Shown: positions 9,007-17,366 of the stretch, one piece after another
Layout: each line of letters starts with the position of its first letter
Position numbering within the stretch: the stretch's first letter is position 1
Assembly (NCBI RefSeq): GCF_025642155.1
Contig: NZ_CP106799.1
Location: forward strand, 1 to 64,000
Direction: 5' to 3'
Length of the DNA stretch: 64,000 bases
Source: Streptomyces sp. HUAS 15-9
GTDB taxonomy: Bacteria > Actinomycetota > Actinomycetes > Streptomycetales > Streptomycetaceae
Position numbers and translations under genes: made by a program
Notes under the pieces: generated by a model
Database searches by the model: none
What the model was told of the DNA's origin: nothing
What the model saw: only the letters and a program-made list of their open reading frames with translations

Positions 9007-10971
9007 TCAGCCGGCGTGAACCAGGGTCTCCTCGCTGCCGAGGTGGGCGGCACCCGTGTCCCTGTACATGGTGGTCTCGCCGTCGGACCAGCGGATGACG
9101 AGGTCGTCGGTCCGGTGGTTCCCCGTGAAGTCACCGGTCGTCATCACGGTGTCGTGCTTCCAGAGCCCGTTGGGGTCCAGGATGCGCCGCTCGGTGCCGA
9201 GGCCCGATGTGGTCGTGCCGACGTAGTTGTCGAGTTCGCCGTCGGTCCAGCGCACCATGAGGTCCCACTTCTGGTTGCCGGAGAACTCACCGCTGGTGAG
9301 AAGGGTGGCGTCCCTCCAGGTGTCGTTCTTGTCCTTGAGTTTGTGCTCCTGGCCGAAGGTGCCCGCGCTGACGTTGGTGTAGAGGGTCACCTCGCCGTCG
9401 ACCCAGCGGACGATCAGGTCGGTGACGTACTGGGAGGCGTTGAAGCGGCCCGCCGCGATCTGGGTCGCGTCCTTCCACAGGTCGTTGGGCTTGATCATCT
9501 GGGTGCCCGCCCAGTCGAGGCCCTTCGTGTCGACGTCGCCGTAGAGGGTGACCTCGCCGTCGGACCAGCGGACCATCAGGTCGAAACGGTTCGACCCGGT
9601 GAAGTCGCCCGCAGTGATGGTCTTGGCGTTCTTCCAGGTGGAGTTCTTGGGCAGCAACTGCCGCTCGCTGGTGAAGTGGCCGTTTCCGTCGCTGTTGTAG
9701 AGCGTGACCTCACCGTCGGACCACACCACGACCATGTCGCTGTGGCCCTTGCCGCTGAAGTCGCCGGAGGCCATCAGGCTGGCGTGCTTCCAGGTCTCGC
9801 CGGAGCCCATCGTGTAGGGCAGCGGCGGCTGGTCGTACGGACCGTAGTCGGGGTTGCGGCCCTGCTGGGCGTCGGCGTAGAGGCGGAAGAAGCGGTCACC
9901 GTGCAGCGGGCTGTAGGTGATCTCGTTGTACCGCGGGTCCGACCCCGGCACATCGGGGCCGCCCTGGAGAAACCCGCCCACGTTGCCGATGATGGTGCCG
10001 GTGTCGCCGGAGGCGTCGAGTTCGGAGAAGAACGGCCCGCCGGAGACGCCGCCCCACATCCCGGCGCAGTAGATCTGCATCTGGTTGTAGCCCGACAGTG
10101 CGGTCGTGTAGATGTCGGGGCAGCGGACCGCCTGGTCCGGCGGGTTGTGCTCGAGCTTGGGGTAGCCGATGACGGTCACCTTGTTGGCGTAACCCGGCGT
10201 ACGGGCCAGCGTGTTGGCGCCCACGACGTCCTGGACGTTCTTACCGCCATTCGGTTTCAGGCTCGCGAAGGCGTAGTCCAGGTCGGAGGTCTTGGCTTTG
10301 TCCCAGGTGGCCCTCTTGTCGCGGAACCACTTGTCGACCGCCCAGACGCCGTGCGGCTGCGCGGCCGCGGTCTTGGTGTGGTCGTACATGGGCACGAACA
10401 TGGACTTCGCACCGACACAGTGACCCGCGGTGAGGATCAGGTTGTGGCCTGCGCTGCGCACCACGCTGGCCGTGCAACGGTGCCCCTTGAGGCCCTTGTC
10501 CTGGCTGAAGATCGTGCCAACGGACTTGATGCCCTTGAAGTGCTGGGCGGTGATGCCGGCGGCAGAGGACCGCTGGGCGGCTGCCGTCAGCCCCTTCGGC
10601 GGGGCACTACGACCCGCGGGGTCGGTGGCCGAGTCCATGCGCTCGGGCGTCCAGAAGCGGATGGCGGCCTCGGCCGTCCAGTCGTCATCGGCGGCCGGCA
10701 CCGCTGTGTCCGAAGCCGAGGGCTCGGCAGACGGGCCCGTCGAGTCCGCGGGCGCCGGGCCGGTCGAGTCTGCGGGAATCGGGCCGGTCGGCGGCTTCGG
10801 CTCGGGGGCAGCGCTCTGCAAGGGCCCCGACACGGCCGGCGTGGGGGTGCCGGGTGCAGGGGTCGCGGTATCGGCCTGGGCCGCGGCGGCGTTGCCCAGC
10901 AGCACCACGGCGCTCAGCACCGCGACAGCCCCGAGACGTATGGGTCTGCGGAGCAATTCAGGTTTCTGCAT
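9007..10971 (-). CDS. secreted trypsin-like serine protease with C-terminal FG-GAP-like repeats
   Basis: 654 residues. The signal peptide (about 1-33, cleavage after AQA) is followed by a Pro/Thr/Ser-rich linker with near-identical ADSTGP units at about 60-90. A chymotrypsin-fold domain follows with the triad His184 (ILTAGHC), Asp232 (SDLDYAFA) and Ser310 (GGVSGGPFF). The C-terminal ~270 residues hold five repeats of about 50 residues of the form W-K/R-x-A ... GDFTG ... DLMVRWSDGEVTLY, as in VCBS/FG-GAP beta-propeller blades. GGAG precedes the ATG by nine bases. It is likely an extracellular endopeptidase whose propeller binds a surface or substrate. It stands alone, with its own terminator. 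Confidence 0.85.
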   Translation of the reverse strand: MQKPELLRRPIRLGAVAVLSAVVLLGNAAAAQADTATPAPGTPTPAVSGPLQSAAPEPKPPTGPIPADSTGPAPADSTGPSAEPSASDTAVPAADDDWTAEAAIRFWTPERMDSATDPAGRSAPPKGLTAAAQRSSAAGITAQHFKGIKSVGTIFSQDKGLKGHRCTASVVRSAGHNLILTAGHCVGAKSMFVPMYDHTKTAAAQPHGVWAVDKWFRDKRATWDKAKTSDLDYAFASLKPNGGKNVQDVVGANTLARTPGYANKVTVIGYPKLEHNPPDQAVRCPDIYTTALSGYNQMQIYCAGMWGGVSGGPFFSELDASGDTGTIIGNVGGFLQGGPDVPGSDPRYNEITYSPLHGDRFFRLYADAQQGRNPDYGPYDQPPLPYTMGSGETWKHASLMASGDFSGKGHSDMVVVWSDGEVTLYNSDGNGHFTSERQLLPKNSTWKNAKTITAGDFTGSNRFDLMVRWSDGEVTLYGDVDTKGLDWAGTQMIKPNDLWKDATQIAAGRFNASQYVTDLIVRWVDGEVTLYTNVSAGTFGQEHKLKDKNDTWRDATLLTSGEFSGNQKWDLMVRWTDGELDNYVGTTTSGLGTERRILDPNGLWKHDTVMTTGDFTGNHRTDDLVIRWSDGETTMYRDTGAAHLGSEETLVHAG

Positions 10972-11238
10972 TCAGGTTTCTCCAAGAGGCAGGCCGGACG
11001 GCGCGAGGACTTGAAGGGCAGGCGCCTGTTGCGGGACAGCAGGCATGACGCTGCTACTGAGCCCGACGCGTGATCTGCCTTCCAATGGCCTGCTCCGCGC
11101 TCACCGCACGCAACAGCAACCCCCGATGGGTTCCCCCGTACCGCCGTACGGCAGCTTTCGATCGACCGTGGTCAGCGGTCGCAGCCGTCATGATCGCATG
11201 GTGGGCGCACGAATGCACACTGTTTATCCGGCTTTGTG

Positions 11239-11772
11239 TCAGTGCAGTTGAGGTGCTCCCAGCAGCATGTCGAGGTCACACACCTGTGCCCGCCGGTGGT
11301 GCCCCTTCTCATCGGTCAACTGCACACGAGAGCCGTAGTCGTGCGCCGTGGGATGCGGGGGCCGCACCTCGACGCGCGGGTTGTACTCGGCCATGACCTC
11401 ACAGGACCCGGACGGCGAACCGACCGCGTCGTAGAAGACCGGGATCGCGATGCTGTGACCCGGCTTCAGCACCAGATGGACCGGCGTGGACTGCTTCGGC
11501 TTGGAGTCGGCCGACGGCCCCTTGCCGACGTACACACTGAGCTCCGGGTAGCCGTCGAAGGCGCACGGCTTCGACCCCTTGTGCGCGGCGCTGAGCATCG
11601 CCGTCGGCGTGTCGTGCGGCTTGCCCGGCAGCAGGGTCATCTTCCAGCTCAGCTGGGGCGTTGCGCATGCGGCGATCCGGCTTTCCGAGCCGCTGCCGCT
11701 CTGGCCGCAGGCAGCGGCACCCAACAGCATCACCAGGCCGACCGTGCAGACCGCCCCTGCCCGCCGTGACAT
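11239..11772 (-). CDS. secreted lipoprotein, DUF4232-like
   Basis: 177 residues from the ATG at 11772, which follows GGGGGAG at five bases. The open frame extends further upstream, but that part has no protein character. The N-terminus is basic (MSRRAG), then hydrophobic, then has a lipobox LLGAAAC, so Cys22 or thereabouts should be lipidated. The mature part has a pattern common in actinobacterial DUF4232 lipoproteins: paired Cys residues, CAFDGYPELSVYVG, VLKPGHSIAIPVFYDAV, and a final CDLDML. Its function is unknown; it should sit on the outer face of the membrane. Confidence 0.7.
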   Translation of the reverse strand: MSRRAGAVCTVGLVMLLGAAACGQSGSGSESRIAACATPQLSWKMTLLPGKPHDTPTAMLSAAHKGSKPCAFDGYPELSVYVGKGPSADSKPKQSTPVHLVLKPGHSIAIPVFYDAVGSPSGSCEVMAEYNPRVEVRPPHPTAHDYGSRVQLTDEKGHHRRAQVCDLDMLLGAPQLH

Positions 11773-12038
11773 GAGAACTCCCCCTGGGTGACGCCACTCC
11801 CACGGGGCCGAATGCCGCCGCTCCTGCCCCACCGGACAACAAGATGCGGGCACGCGCACCGGGGTTCCACAACGGCCGACGAGATGATCAACTCCCTCGC
11901 ACGATCTCGTGCAGCCTCCCCAGACACTCCCTCGTCCCATCAGCAAGGACCAGGTCCACCCCCACATCACCACATCACCGCAGCACCCAGAGATCGGTAG
12001 CGTTCCCCCTCCGCCAGCCGCTCTCGTCCACCAGCAAC

Positions 12039-12071
12039 AGCGCGCCCCCTCGGTGTCGAGGGGGCGCGCTG
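12039..12071 (-). terminator. strong hairpin terminator
   Basis: A 14-bp stem with one bulged C (CAGCGCG...CGCGCTG) and loop GTGT. It lies only ~10 bases past where the upstream minus-strand gene would end if its frameshift were absent (stop at 12081), which suggests that was the original end. Confidence 0.7.
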
Positions 12072-12189
12072 GTCATCGATTCAGTTGTCGTCCGGCAGCG
12101 GTTTGCCGAGGCGGATCGTGGTCTGACAGTGCAGTACCTGTTTGTACTTGTGGCTGTTCTGCTCGTACCAGAAGGAGCAGCCGCTGAGA

Positions 12190-12621
12190 TCACCACGGAC
12201 GGAGCCCGTAGGTGCCGTCATTGCAAAGAGCGGTGGCGCCGTTTCCGGGAGTGCTGGAACCCCCTGAAGAGCTTGAGCCGCCGCTCCCGGATGACCCACC
12301 GGACGAACTGCCGCTGCTTCCGGAACCTGCGGCGGCCGCCTTCGCGGTGACGGTCACCTTCACCTTGACCGTCTTCGTCGCCGTCACTGTCGGCGCAGGA
12401 TTCGGTGTTGCGGTCTTTGTCGCCGTGGCTGTCGCGGTGACCGTGGCAGTCGGCTGCACGTTGTCGGACGCTGCCTTCGCATCCTTCCCGTTCCCCTGTC
12501 CGCCGGCGCCGATGCCGAGGAAGAAGGCGAGACCGATCGCTGGCAGCACGTACCGCTTCCGCGCCCACTTCGGGGCCGTTCCGAGAGGCGGCTGTGGCGG
12601 CATGGTGTACGGATTAGTCAT
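12190..12621 (-). CDS. membrane-anchored Ser/Gly-rich protein, C-terminus probably frameshifted
   Basis: 143 residues from the ATG at 12621 (GGGGGGA five bases upstream). A short Pro-rich cytoplasmic start is followed by one membrane segment (YVLPAIGLAFFLGIGAG). A Thr/Ala/Lys low-complexity region comes next (TATVTATATATKTATP, KTVKVKVTVTAKA), then a Gly/Ser linker. The frame ends CNDGTYGLRPW. A CNDGTY motif usually opens a C-terminal DUF3761-type domain, but here a stop follows at once. In another frame the DNA continues with SGCSFWYEQNSHKYKQVLHC and stops at 12081, just before a strong terminator. I read this as a one-base frameshift that removed about 35 residues. Confidence 0.6.
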   Translation of the reverse strand: MTNPYTMPPQPPLGTAPKWARKRYVLPAIGLAFFLGIGAGGQGNGKDAKAASDNVQPTATVTATATATKTATPNPAPTVTATKTVKVKVTVTAKAAAAGSGSSGSSSGGSSGSGGSSSSGGSSTPGNGATALCNDGTYGLRPW

Positions 12622-12915
12622 ATGTCCCCCCAGGACGTGTTGGCAGCGCTGACCGTAGCGCCGGCTGTGACGTCTGGGGTGCTGTTTCGGTGTAGCAGTC
12701 ACCTATTCGTGACGTCTCCCGAGTGGACTCGACCCGGCCCGCGGACCCTGATCCGGCGAAGCTGTCGCAAGCCACAGAAGCGGCCCCTGTCACCCAAGCC
12801 TGCATCAGACCCGGGCCATAGCCACGCGGTAGGACAGGCTGGCAGTTCGCTACGAGGCAACGGTCCTCGTCGCAGCCATCAATGAGTGGCTGTGACCAGC
12901 GGATTTGATAGGTCT

Positions 12916-13242
12916 CTAGGCATTGGGCGTCTTGTCGAGAGGCCGCAGGAAGCGACGTTCGTACCGGTGGATGCACCGGGTCCGACGAGCCAGCTCAATC
13001 GTCTCCCGGCACTCACGGTCACGCGCGCTGTCTGTGCGGTACTGCTCGTACACGGCAAGGCTGGGGAAGGAGAACAGTGCGTACGCGATGTCGGTGTCTC
13101 CCTCGCTGGGCAGAAAATAGCCGTGGTGCGTACCCTCGAACCGGCCGACGAGGGCGACCCACCGGCGGCCGTACTCCTCGAAGGCCTCGATGCGGTCGGG
13201 ATCGATCTCGTACTTCACATGAACGGTGATCATGCGCGACAT
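12916..13242 (-). CDS. NIPSNAP-family protein
   Basis: 108 residues from the ATG at 13242; a second ATG three codons later and an upstream in-frame start are also possible, and no strong ribosome binding site decides. The protein reads MITVHVKYEIDPDRIEAFEE, then WVALVGRFEGTHHGYFLPSE, then AYALFSFPSLAVYEQYR, the layout of NIPSNAP proteins (ferredoxin-like alpha/beta fold, usually dimeric). Members are small cytoplasmic proteins of unclear role, often next to oxidoreductases or hydrolases. It is oriented like the neighbouring MBL hydrolase gene but separated from it by a terminator. Confidence 0.8.
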   Translation of the reverse strand: MSRMITVHVKYEIDPDRIEAFEEYGRRWVALVGRFEGTHHGYFLPSEGDTDIAYALFSFPSLAVYEQYRTDSARDRECRETIELARRTRCIHRYERRFLRPLDKTPNA

Positions 13243-13360
13243 CAAGATCCACTTTCGATACACACCCTGATCGCCTGACCGCTTGCGCGAACCGCCGCGC
13301 GGCCATCGGCAGCGGCCGCCGTGATGTCCGCCTTGCCTGGGACAACTCCCCCGCTAGCTC

Positions 13361-13393
13361 CCGGGCCGAGGCATTTCCTCCGCCTCGGCCCGG
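13361..13393 (-). terminator. hairpin terminator after the MBL hydrolase gene
   Basis: A perfect 12-bp GC-rich stem (13361-13372 with 13382-13393) and a 9-base loop, eight bases beyond the stop of the minus-strand MBL gene. Confidence 0.7.
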
Positions 13394-13400
13394 TCAGCCG

Positions 13401-14072
13401 TCAGGTCCGAGGAACCGCCTGGCTCAAGGCGCCGCCGGCTCCGGACAGGCCGACTCCGTCCCCTTCGGACCATGTGCGGACGGCCGAGCCGTGCGGTCCG
13501 CCGACCAAGCTGCTCAGCACCTGAGTGTGGACGGTCAGCGCCGGGGGGCTCAGCACCGCGTCATGAACGAGGAAGACCTCGCCGGGTCCGACTTCCCTGA
13601 CGTAGTCGACGACCTCGGCCAGCTTCACCCACGGCGCACCGGCCGGCGCGAGGAGCGTGCGCACCTCCTCCTCCGGGACAGTGAGCGCGTCGCCCGGGTG
13701 GAAAACCCCGTCGACTAGGAAGCCGACGTTGTCGAACTCGGCGAAGTCGCGGTGGATGGTGGCGTGCATTTCCCCGTACACGTGGAATTCCAGAGGACCG
13801 ACGTCGAAAACGTCGCCGTGCCGGACGGTATGGACGCGACCGCCGAGGTCGGTGAGGTGGCGGGCGACCGCCGGGTTGGTCCAAATGTCGATGTCGCCGC
13901 TGGCCTCCCGCAGTCGGTCGGGGACGAAGTGGTCTACGTGCTCATGCGTGACAAGCACCGCGTCGGCTCCCTCCAGTGCGTCCGGATCGCTGAAGCAGCC
14001 GGGGTCGATAACGACGGTGCAGCCCTCGTGCTGCAGCCGTATGCAGGAATGCCCCAGTGAAGTCATCTGCAT
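13401..14072 (-). CDS. MBL-fold metal-dependent hydrolase
   Basis: 223 residues from the ATG at 14072, with GGGAG seven bases upstream. The metallo-beta-lactamase fold is shown by MTSLGHSCIRLQHEGCTVVI at the start and the metal-binding HxHxDH motif HEHVDH at 43-48. Further ligands are likely in GEMHATIH and GVFHPGDAL, and a late VHDAVLSPP completes the site. Length and order match UlaG-like or L-ascorbate-lactonase-like hydrolases that act on small molecules. The substrate cannot be told. It is transcribed divergently from a MarR regulator across two overlapping palindromes and is probably controlled by it. Confidence 0.8.
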   Translation of the reverse strand: MQMTSLGHSCIRLQHEGCTVVIDPGCFSDPDALEGADAVLVTHEHVDHFVPDRLREASGDIDIWTNPAVARHLTDLGGRVHTVRHGDVFDVGPLEFHVYGEMHATIHRDFAEFDNVGFLVDGVFHPGDALTVPEEEVRTLLAPAGAPWVKLAEVVDYVREVGPGEVFLVHDAVLSPPALTVHTQVLSSLVGGPHGSAVRTWSEGDGVGLSGAGGALSQAVPRT

Positions 14073-14093
14073 GACTGGTCTCCCTTCCTTTTA

Positions 14094-14121
14094 TACAGCC
14101 AAACTGTACAGCATTGCTGTA
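14094..14121. promoter_or_regulatory. double MarR-type operator between divergent genes
   Basis: Two overlapping inverted repeats share the half site TACAG/CTGTA: 14094-14108 (5-bp arms, 5-base gap) and 14107-14121 (TACAGC ATT GCTGTA, 6-bp arms). They lie 22-50 bases from both start codons, covering the expected promoter of each gene. MarR proteins usually bind such sites and repress both directions. Confidence 0.65.
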
Positions 14122-14148
14122 TTTCTGTGCTGCGGGTACGGTGATGCC

Positions 14149-14574
14149 GTGAACGAGCAGGAGATCGCGAGCGACCTGCGAGCCGTCCTCGGAAACCTTG
14201 TGCGGCACGCACGGACCACCGATGCCATGCCGCAGGCGCAGGCCGCAGTGCTGGGCTTCCTTGACCGCGAAGGACCGATGACCACCAGCGAGCTCGCGGC
14301 CCGGCAGCAGGTCCGCCACCAGTCGGCGGCGCGGGTCGTCGGCCAGCTCGTGGAACTAGGCCTCGCCCGCCAGAAGCCCCATCCGGACGACAGGCGCAAG
14401 GTCCTCGTCATGCTGACCGATCCGGGCCTGCGGGCACTCCAGGCACGTCGCGGCCGCCGAGCCGACTGGCTCGCCGAGGCCATTAGGGCAGAGCTGTCCC
14501 CCGCCGAACAGCAACAGCTCGCGGAGTCCGTCGCCCTCCTCAAGCGGCTGGCCCGGCACGGCGATCGCAGCTGA
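14149..14574 (+). CDS. MarR-family transcriptional regulator
   Basis: 141 residues from the GTG at 14149. The open frame runs far upstream, but that part overlaps the divergent MBL gene. The winged helix-turn-helix reads QAQAAVLGFLDREGPMTTSE, then LAARQQVRHQSAARVVGQLV, then the wing PHPDDRRKVLVMLTDPG. The flanking helices (start to ~35, and 100-141) form the MarR dimer interface. No strong ribosome binding site is seen, so it may be a weakly or leaderlessly translated autoregulator. It likely represses itself and the MBL hydrolase through the palindromes just upstream. Confidence 0.85.
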   Translation: MNEQEIASDLRAVLGNLVRHARTTDAMPQAQAAVLGFLDREGPMTTSELAARQQVRHQSAARVVGQLVELGLARQKPHPDDRRKVLVMLTDPGLRALQARRGRRADWLAEAIRAELSPAEQQQLAESVALLKRLARHGDRS

Positions 14575-14774
14575 CCGTCCCCTGTCTCCAGCGGGAGACC
14601 GCCGCCGATCAGGCAGCGTCTCCCACAAAGGCGGTCTATCTGTCCGGTGTCATCCTCGCCAAGCCCGGACTGCTGAACGCCCTGACCGGCCCGAGCCAGT
14701 GGCTGACCTGGACCGTCGTCGGCATTGAGCCTCCGCCAACTTCGAACCCGCAGGGCGTCGGGGGCTGGTGTGAG

Positions 14775-15090
14775 TCACCCGGGCAGTTGTGAGCCGCTGA
14801 GATCGACCAGCTTCATGGAGGCGGCCTCGAGGCATGGCCTCTGCTCGAATGTGCAGTTCGTCATTGCCAGGGCATAGGGCACGTGACAGCCCGTCAGATC
14901 CAGTACCCCTGCCACTACTGCGCCGCGTAGCCGCAGGGATGGCACGTATCCGGGCTCCGGCGATCACCTCGGCTGGCACGATGGCATCGGGGCCTTGAGC
15001 CGAACCTCGGCCAGCATCGCCGAGATCGACCATCCCCCCGATGGAGAATGCATCCCACAGCATCTGCTCGGCTGCCGACAACCCATGGCC
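14775..15090 (-). pseudogene. frameshifted fragment of a pentapeptide-repeat-like protein
   Basis: Three minus-strand frames together read LSAAEQMLWDAFSIGGMVDL, then VPAEVIAGARIRA, then EPGYVPSLRLRGAVVAGVLD, then LTGCHVPYALAMTNCTFEQR, ending MKLVDLSGSQLPG and a stop at 14775. The GAVVAGVLDLTGCHVPYAL rhythm resembles the start of large Streptomyces pentapeptide-repeat-like membrane proteins. Most of that protein is absent, and its upstream side runs straight into a Tn3 transposase fragment, so it looks like a transposon-associated deletion joint. Confidence 0.45.
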
Positions 15091-15219
15091 AGGCACGGGC
15101 CACTTCCCCACAACGTCGGATCGATCGGTTCGGATTGCCCCCATAGGGGGATGCGTGCACCGTTCTCTCCGGTTCCTGGCACAGCCAGGCTGCTGCTGCG
15201 AACTTGCGGGCGCAGGGAA

Positions 15220-15449
15220 ATTGACCGCCCGTAGGCGTCCTCCATGCCCAGATGCTCGGCCAGGTACTCGACCACCGGCCATGGCACATCCAGCGGGTCC
15301 TCCAGGAACAGTCCCAGGCAGCGGGCCGTGCACATCTCGAGCGCGAACCCCAGACGGTTGTGATTCCCTCGCCGTTTCCCGCTCAGCTCGCGGTCGACGT
15401 CGTCGAGGTACAAGAACCGCTCCGACTCCGGCCGCGTCGGCTCCTCCAT
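15220..15449 (-). pseudogene. N-terminal fragment of a Tn3-family transposase (DUF4158)
   Basis: The minus strand reads ESERFLYLDDVDRELSGKRR, then GNHNRLGFALEMCTARCLGL, then FLEDPLDVPWPVVEYLAEHL followed by GMEDAYGRS. This is the start of the DUF4158 N-terminal domain of Tn3-family transposases, which are normally close to 1000 residues. About 80 residues survive. The reading fails after GRSIS, and the DDE catalytic domain is missing. No terminal repeats or resolvase were seen nearby. Confidence 0.75.
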
Positions 15450-15517
15450 GAACCGTCCTTACGTATCAGCCAACTCGCGCGCTCGGTCCACCAAGGGACC
15501 ACCTGCCCAGTACGTAT

Positions 15518-15561
15518 ACGGCTGTGGCCCCGAACACGCAGGTGTTCGGGGCCACAGCCGT
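15518..15561 (-). terminator. perfect 20-bp hairpin terminator
   Basis: A perfect 20-bp stem (15518-15537 with 15542-15561) and loop GCAG, among the strongest hairpins in the window. It lies 15 bases past the stop codon at 15576 of a small minus-strand reading frame, so it most likely terminated that gene. Confidence 0.75.
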
Positions 15562-15575
15562 TCAAGCGGGCAGGT

Positions 15576-15755
15576 TCAGCCGACGTTGGGATCCCGGCCG
15601 ACCAACTGCGTCAGCAGCTCGACGATCTGCGCCTGATTGCGGTCCATCGTCTCGGCGATGTCACTCAGCTGTGCCTGGAGGTTGCCCACCTTCTGATCAA
15701 GGGCCGGTGATCGGCCGTCCGGTCTCCGAGGCGCGCAGGAGGACGGTGATGTCGT
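15576..15755 (-). pseudogene. small coiled-coil protein gene, probably frameshifted
   Basis: One minus-strand frame reads VRNDITVLLRASETGRPITG and stops. The next frame takes over with ALDQKVGNLQAQLSDIAETM and DRNQAQIVELLTQLVGRDPN, ending at 15576. The heptad-like pattern of the second part predicts a short coiled coil. Joining the frames gives a ~60-residue protein whose end lies just before a strong terminator. The most upstream GTG lacks a ribosome binding site. I know no family; a genuine small gene with one base lost near 15700 is the simplest reading. Confidence 0.35.
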
Positions 15756-15791
15756 TGCGCACCGCTGGGTGTCGGGGTCAGGATCGGCGTG

Positions 15792-16493
15792 CTACGACGC
15801 GCTCCCCGCGCCTGGCCGGACGGTGCTGACGCTCAGGCTGCCGAGCGTCCCGGCGCAGGCAGTCGAGCTGTAGGCGACGTAGATCGGGGTTGTCTGACCC
15901 GGCGGGTAGACCTGCAGGTATTGCGCGGCAGTCGGGTGGCACTGCTCCGCGGGGTAGTTGCCGGCGTTTGTGATCCGTAGCAGCGCGTTGCCGGTGGCCC
16001 CCGGCGCCAGCGTCACCAGCGTGGGGGGTGTGGTGGTGTTGCGGGTGGCGGCCGGGCCGATCTGACGGACGGGGCTGCCCCCGGCGAGCGACACCCCGGG
16101 GTAGCCGTACAGGGTGCAGGCGGTCTTGGAGATGTTGGTGAAGTCGATCACCTGGTAGACGCTGCCGGCGGCGCCCTGGCTGACACCCGGTCTGGCGTTC
16201 AGATAGCGGGTCGGGCAGGCGGCGGTACCCCTATGCGTGGTGCCGGCCGGCGCCTCGGTGCCGGTGCCCGTACCGCTGGCCCGAACTGCAGCCGCCGCGG
16301 CAGACGCCGTCGTAGCCGGTGCACCGGAAGTAGCCGGTGCGCCAGAAGTAGCCGGTGCGTCGGAAACCGTCGCTGCGGCGGTGCCACCGGAGGAGGAGCC
16401 GGCCGAGCCCGCGCTGCAGCCGGTGGCGATCGCCGCGATGCAGGCGAGTGCGGTGGCGGGGAGTACTCGCCGGAGTATGAGTGGAGCTGACAA
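15792..16493 (-). CDS. DUF4232 lipoprotein with Ala/Pro/Thr linker
   Basis: 233 residues starting at a TTG (16493); no ATG or GTG precedes the signal peptide. The signal peptide ends in a lipobox IATGC (Cys26). A low-complexity linker (about 27-90) has tandem APATSG units. The C-terminal ~140 residues hold a DUF4232 beta-sandwich with paired Cys: AACPTRYLNARPG, VIDFTNISKTACTLYGYPGV, LVTLAPGATGNALLRITN, YVAYSSTACAGTLGSLSVST. DUF4232 lipoproteins are abundant in Streptomyces, outside the membrane, with no known role. An AAGG motif is the only ribosome binding site candidate. Confidence 0.75.
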   Translation of the reverse strand: MSAPLILRRVLPATALACIAAIATGCSAGSAGSSSGGTAAATVSDAPATSGAPATSGAPATTASAAAAAVRASGTGTGTEAPAGTTHRGTAACPTRYLNARPGVSQGAAGSVYQVIDFTNISKTACTLYGYPGVSLAGGSPVRQIGPAATRNTTTPPTLVTLAPGATGNALLRITNAGNYPAEQCHPTAAQYLQVYPPGQTTPIYVAYSSTACAGTLGSLSVSTVRPGAGSAS

Positions 16494-17366
16494 CGCGGTT
16501 GCCCTTCTGCTGCGCGGAGCGGCTCATTGGCCGTGTGACACTCATGACGCCGCGCGTGCGACGCCGGTTGTACCAGACACGTCCCGGCGGTTTCACTGTT
16601 GTGTCCCGGCCCCTCGGGGCCCAGACCGGCTTGCCGGACATGGCAGGTCCGGTGTTCCGGCCGGGTCCCGTCCGGCGAGGCTGGCAGCTGCTGGATCGCT
16701 CGTGTGCCCTTGCGGACAGGCAGTGCCCCTCACCCTTCAGGCGGTTCAGGGTCCACCGGACCGTTCGGATGGATCGAACAGTCCGTCGCGTCCGGGACGG
16801 AGCCAGTTTGCTGGCCGTGACGAACACCCGGCAGAGGGCGTCTGCGCCGCTCGGGCTCGGGGCGCACTTGGCCGTTGCGCGCGCCCCATGCTGTCTGGCG
16901 TTTGTCCACTGCAGGTGCTTTGACCTGCAGCGGAGTTATCCGGTTGTCCTGCCGGACGGCTCAGATGCTTCATCGCGATACGTACGGCTGGATTGGGCGG
17001 TAGTCATGGGACATCGATTCCGCGCCAGCCGCTTGCGGCGAGCGCGCGGGAACGTGACCACGGGCCTATCCCGCCCGCGGCCGGGGGTTCAGGAGGCCGC
17101 ACGACAGTAGACCCAACGAGCTATTTATCGACAGCTATCTGGCCAGCGTGGTTGCCCACATCGGGTGTGTTCCTCGAACGAAGAGCATTGCGATACCTCG
17201 CCACCGCCACAACGGACTATGGGCGATCGCTGCCGCATGATGCGGGGCGGATCAGCTCGGCAGCTTCCGGCCATGGGGGAAGGCACCATCGGCTGTCAGG
17301 GTGGACCTGCAGGTGCCCGCCGTGCCACCGGAAGTACGACGGCTCGGGCGGGAAGATCCTGTAGCG
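16494..17366. other. 870-base intergenic region before the large membrane protein
   Basis: No supportable gene; open frames here have no protein character or start signal. Two things stand out. One is an 8-bp palindrome with CTGCAGGT arms at 16909-16930, possibly an operator. The other is the left arm of a long inverted repeat at 17111-17150, listed separately. Base composition becomes AT richer toward the right. Confidence 0.5.
17111..17150 (+). repeat. left arm of an imperfect inverted repeat flanking the membrane-protein gene
   Basis: The core 17118-17136 (GAGCTATTTATCGACAGCT) matches 19897-19915 on the opposite strand at 18 of 19 bases. Weaker similarity continues on both sides (CCAA outside, CTG and CA inside). 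Such an AT-rich block is rare in this GC-rich sequence, and the pair brackets exactly one gene. Confidence 0.7.

Noticed and set aside
9007..9850. Repeats in the protease as a CRISPR or satellite array
   Set aside because: They are ~150-base in-frame protein repeats with diverged DNA, encoding beta-propeller-like blades.
8878..11073. A 730-codon plus-strand open frame opposite the secreted protease
   Set aside because: The protease on the minus strand has a signal peptide, catalytic triad and terminator. The opposite frame has none and follows from GC codon bias.
16481..17110. A 209-codon open frame in the gap before the large membrane protein
   Set aside because: No ribosome binding site, no domain and amino acid content typical of non-coding GC-rich DNA.
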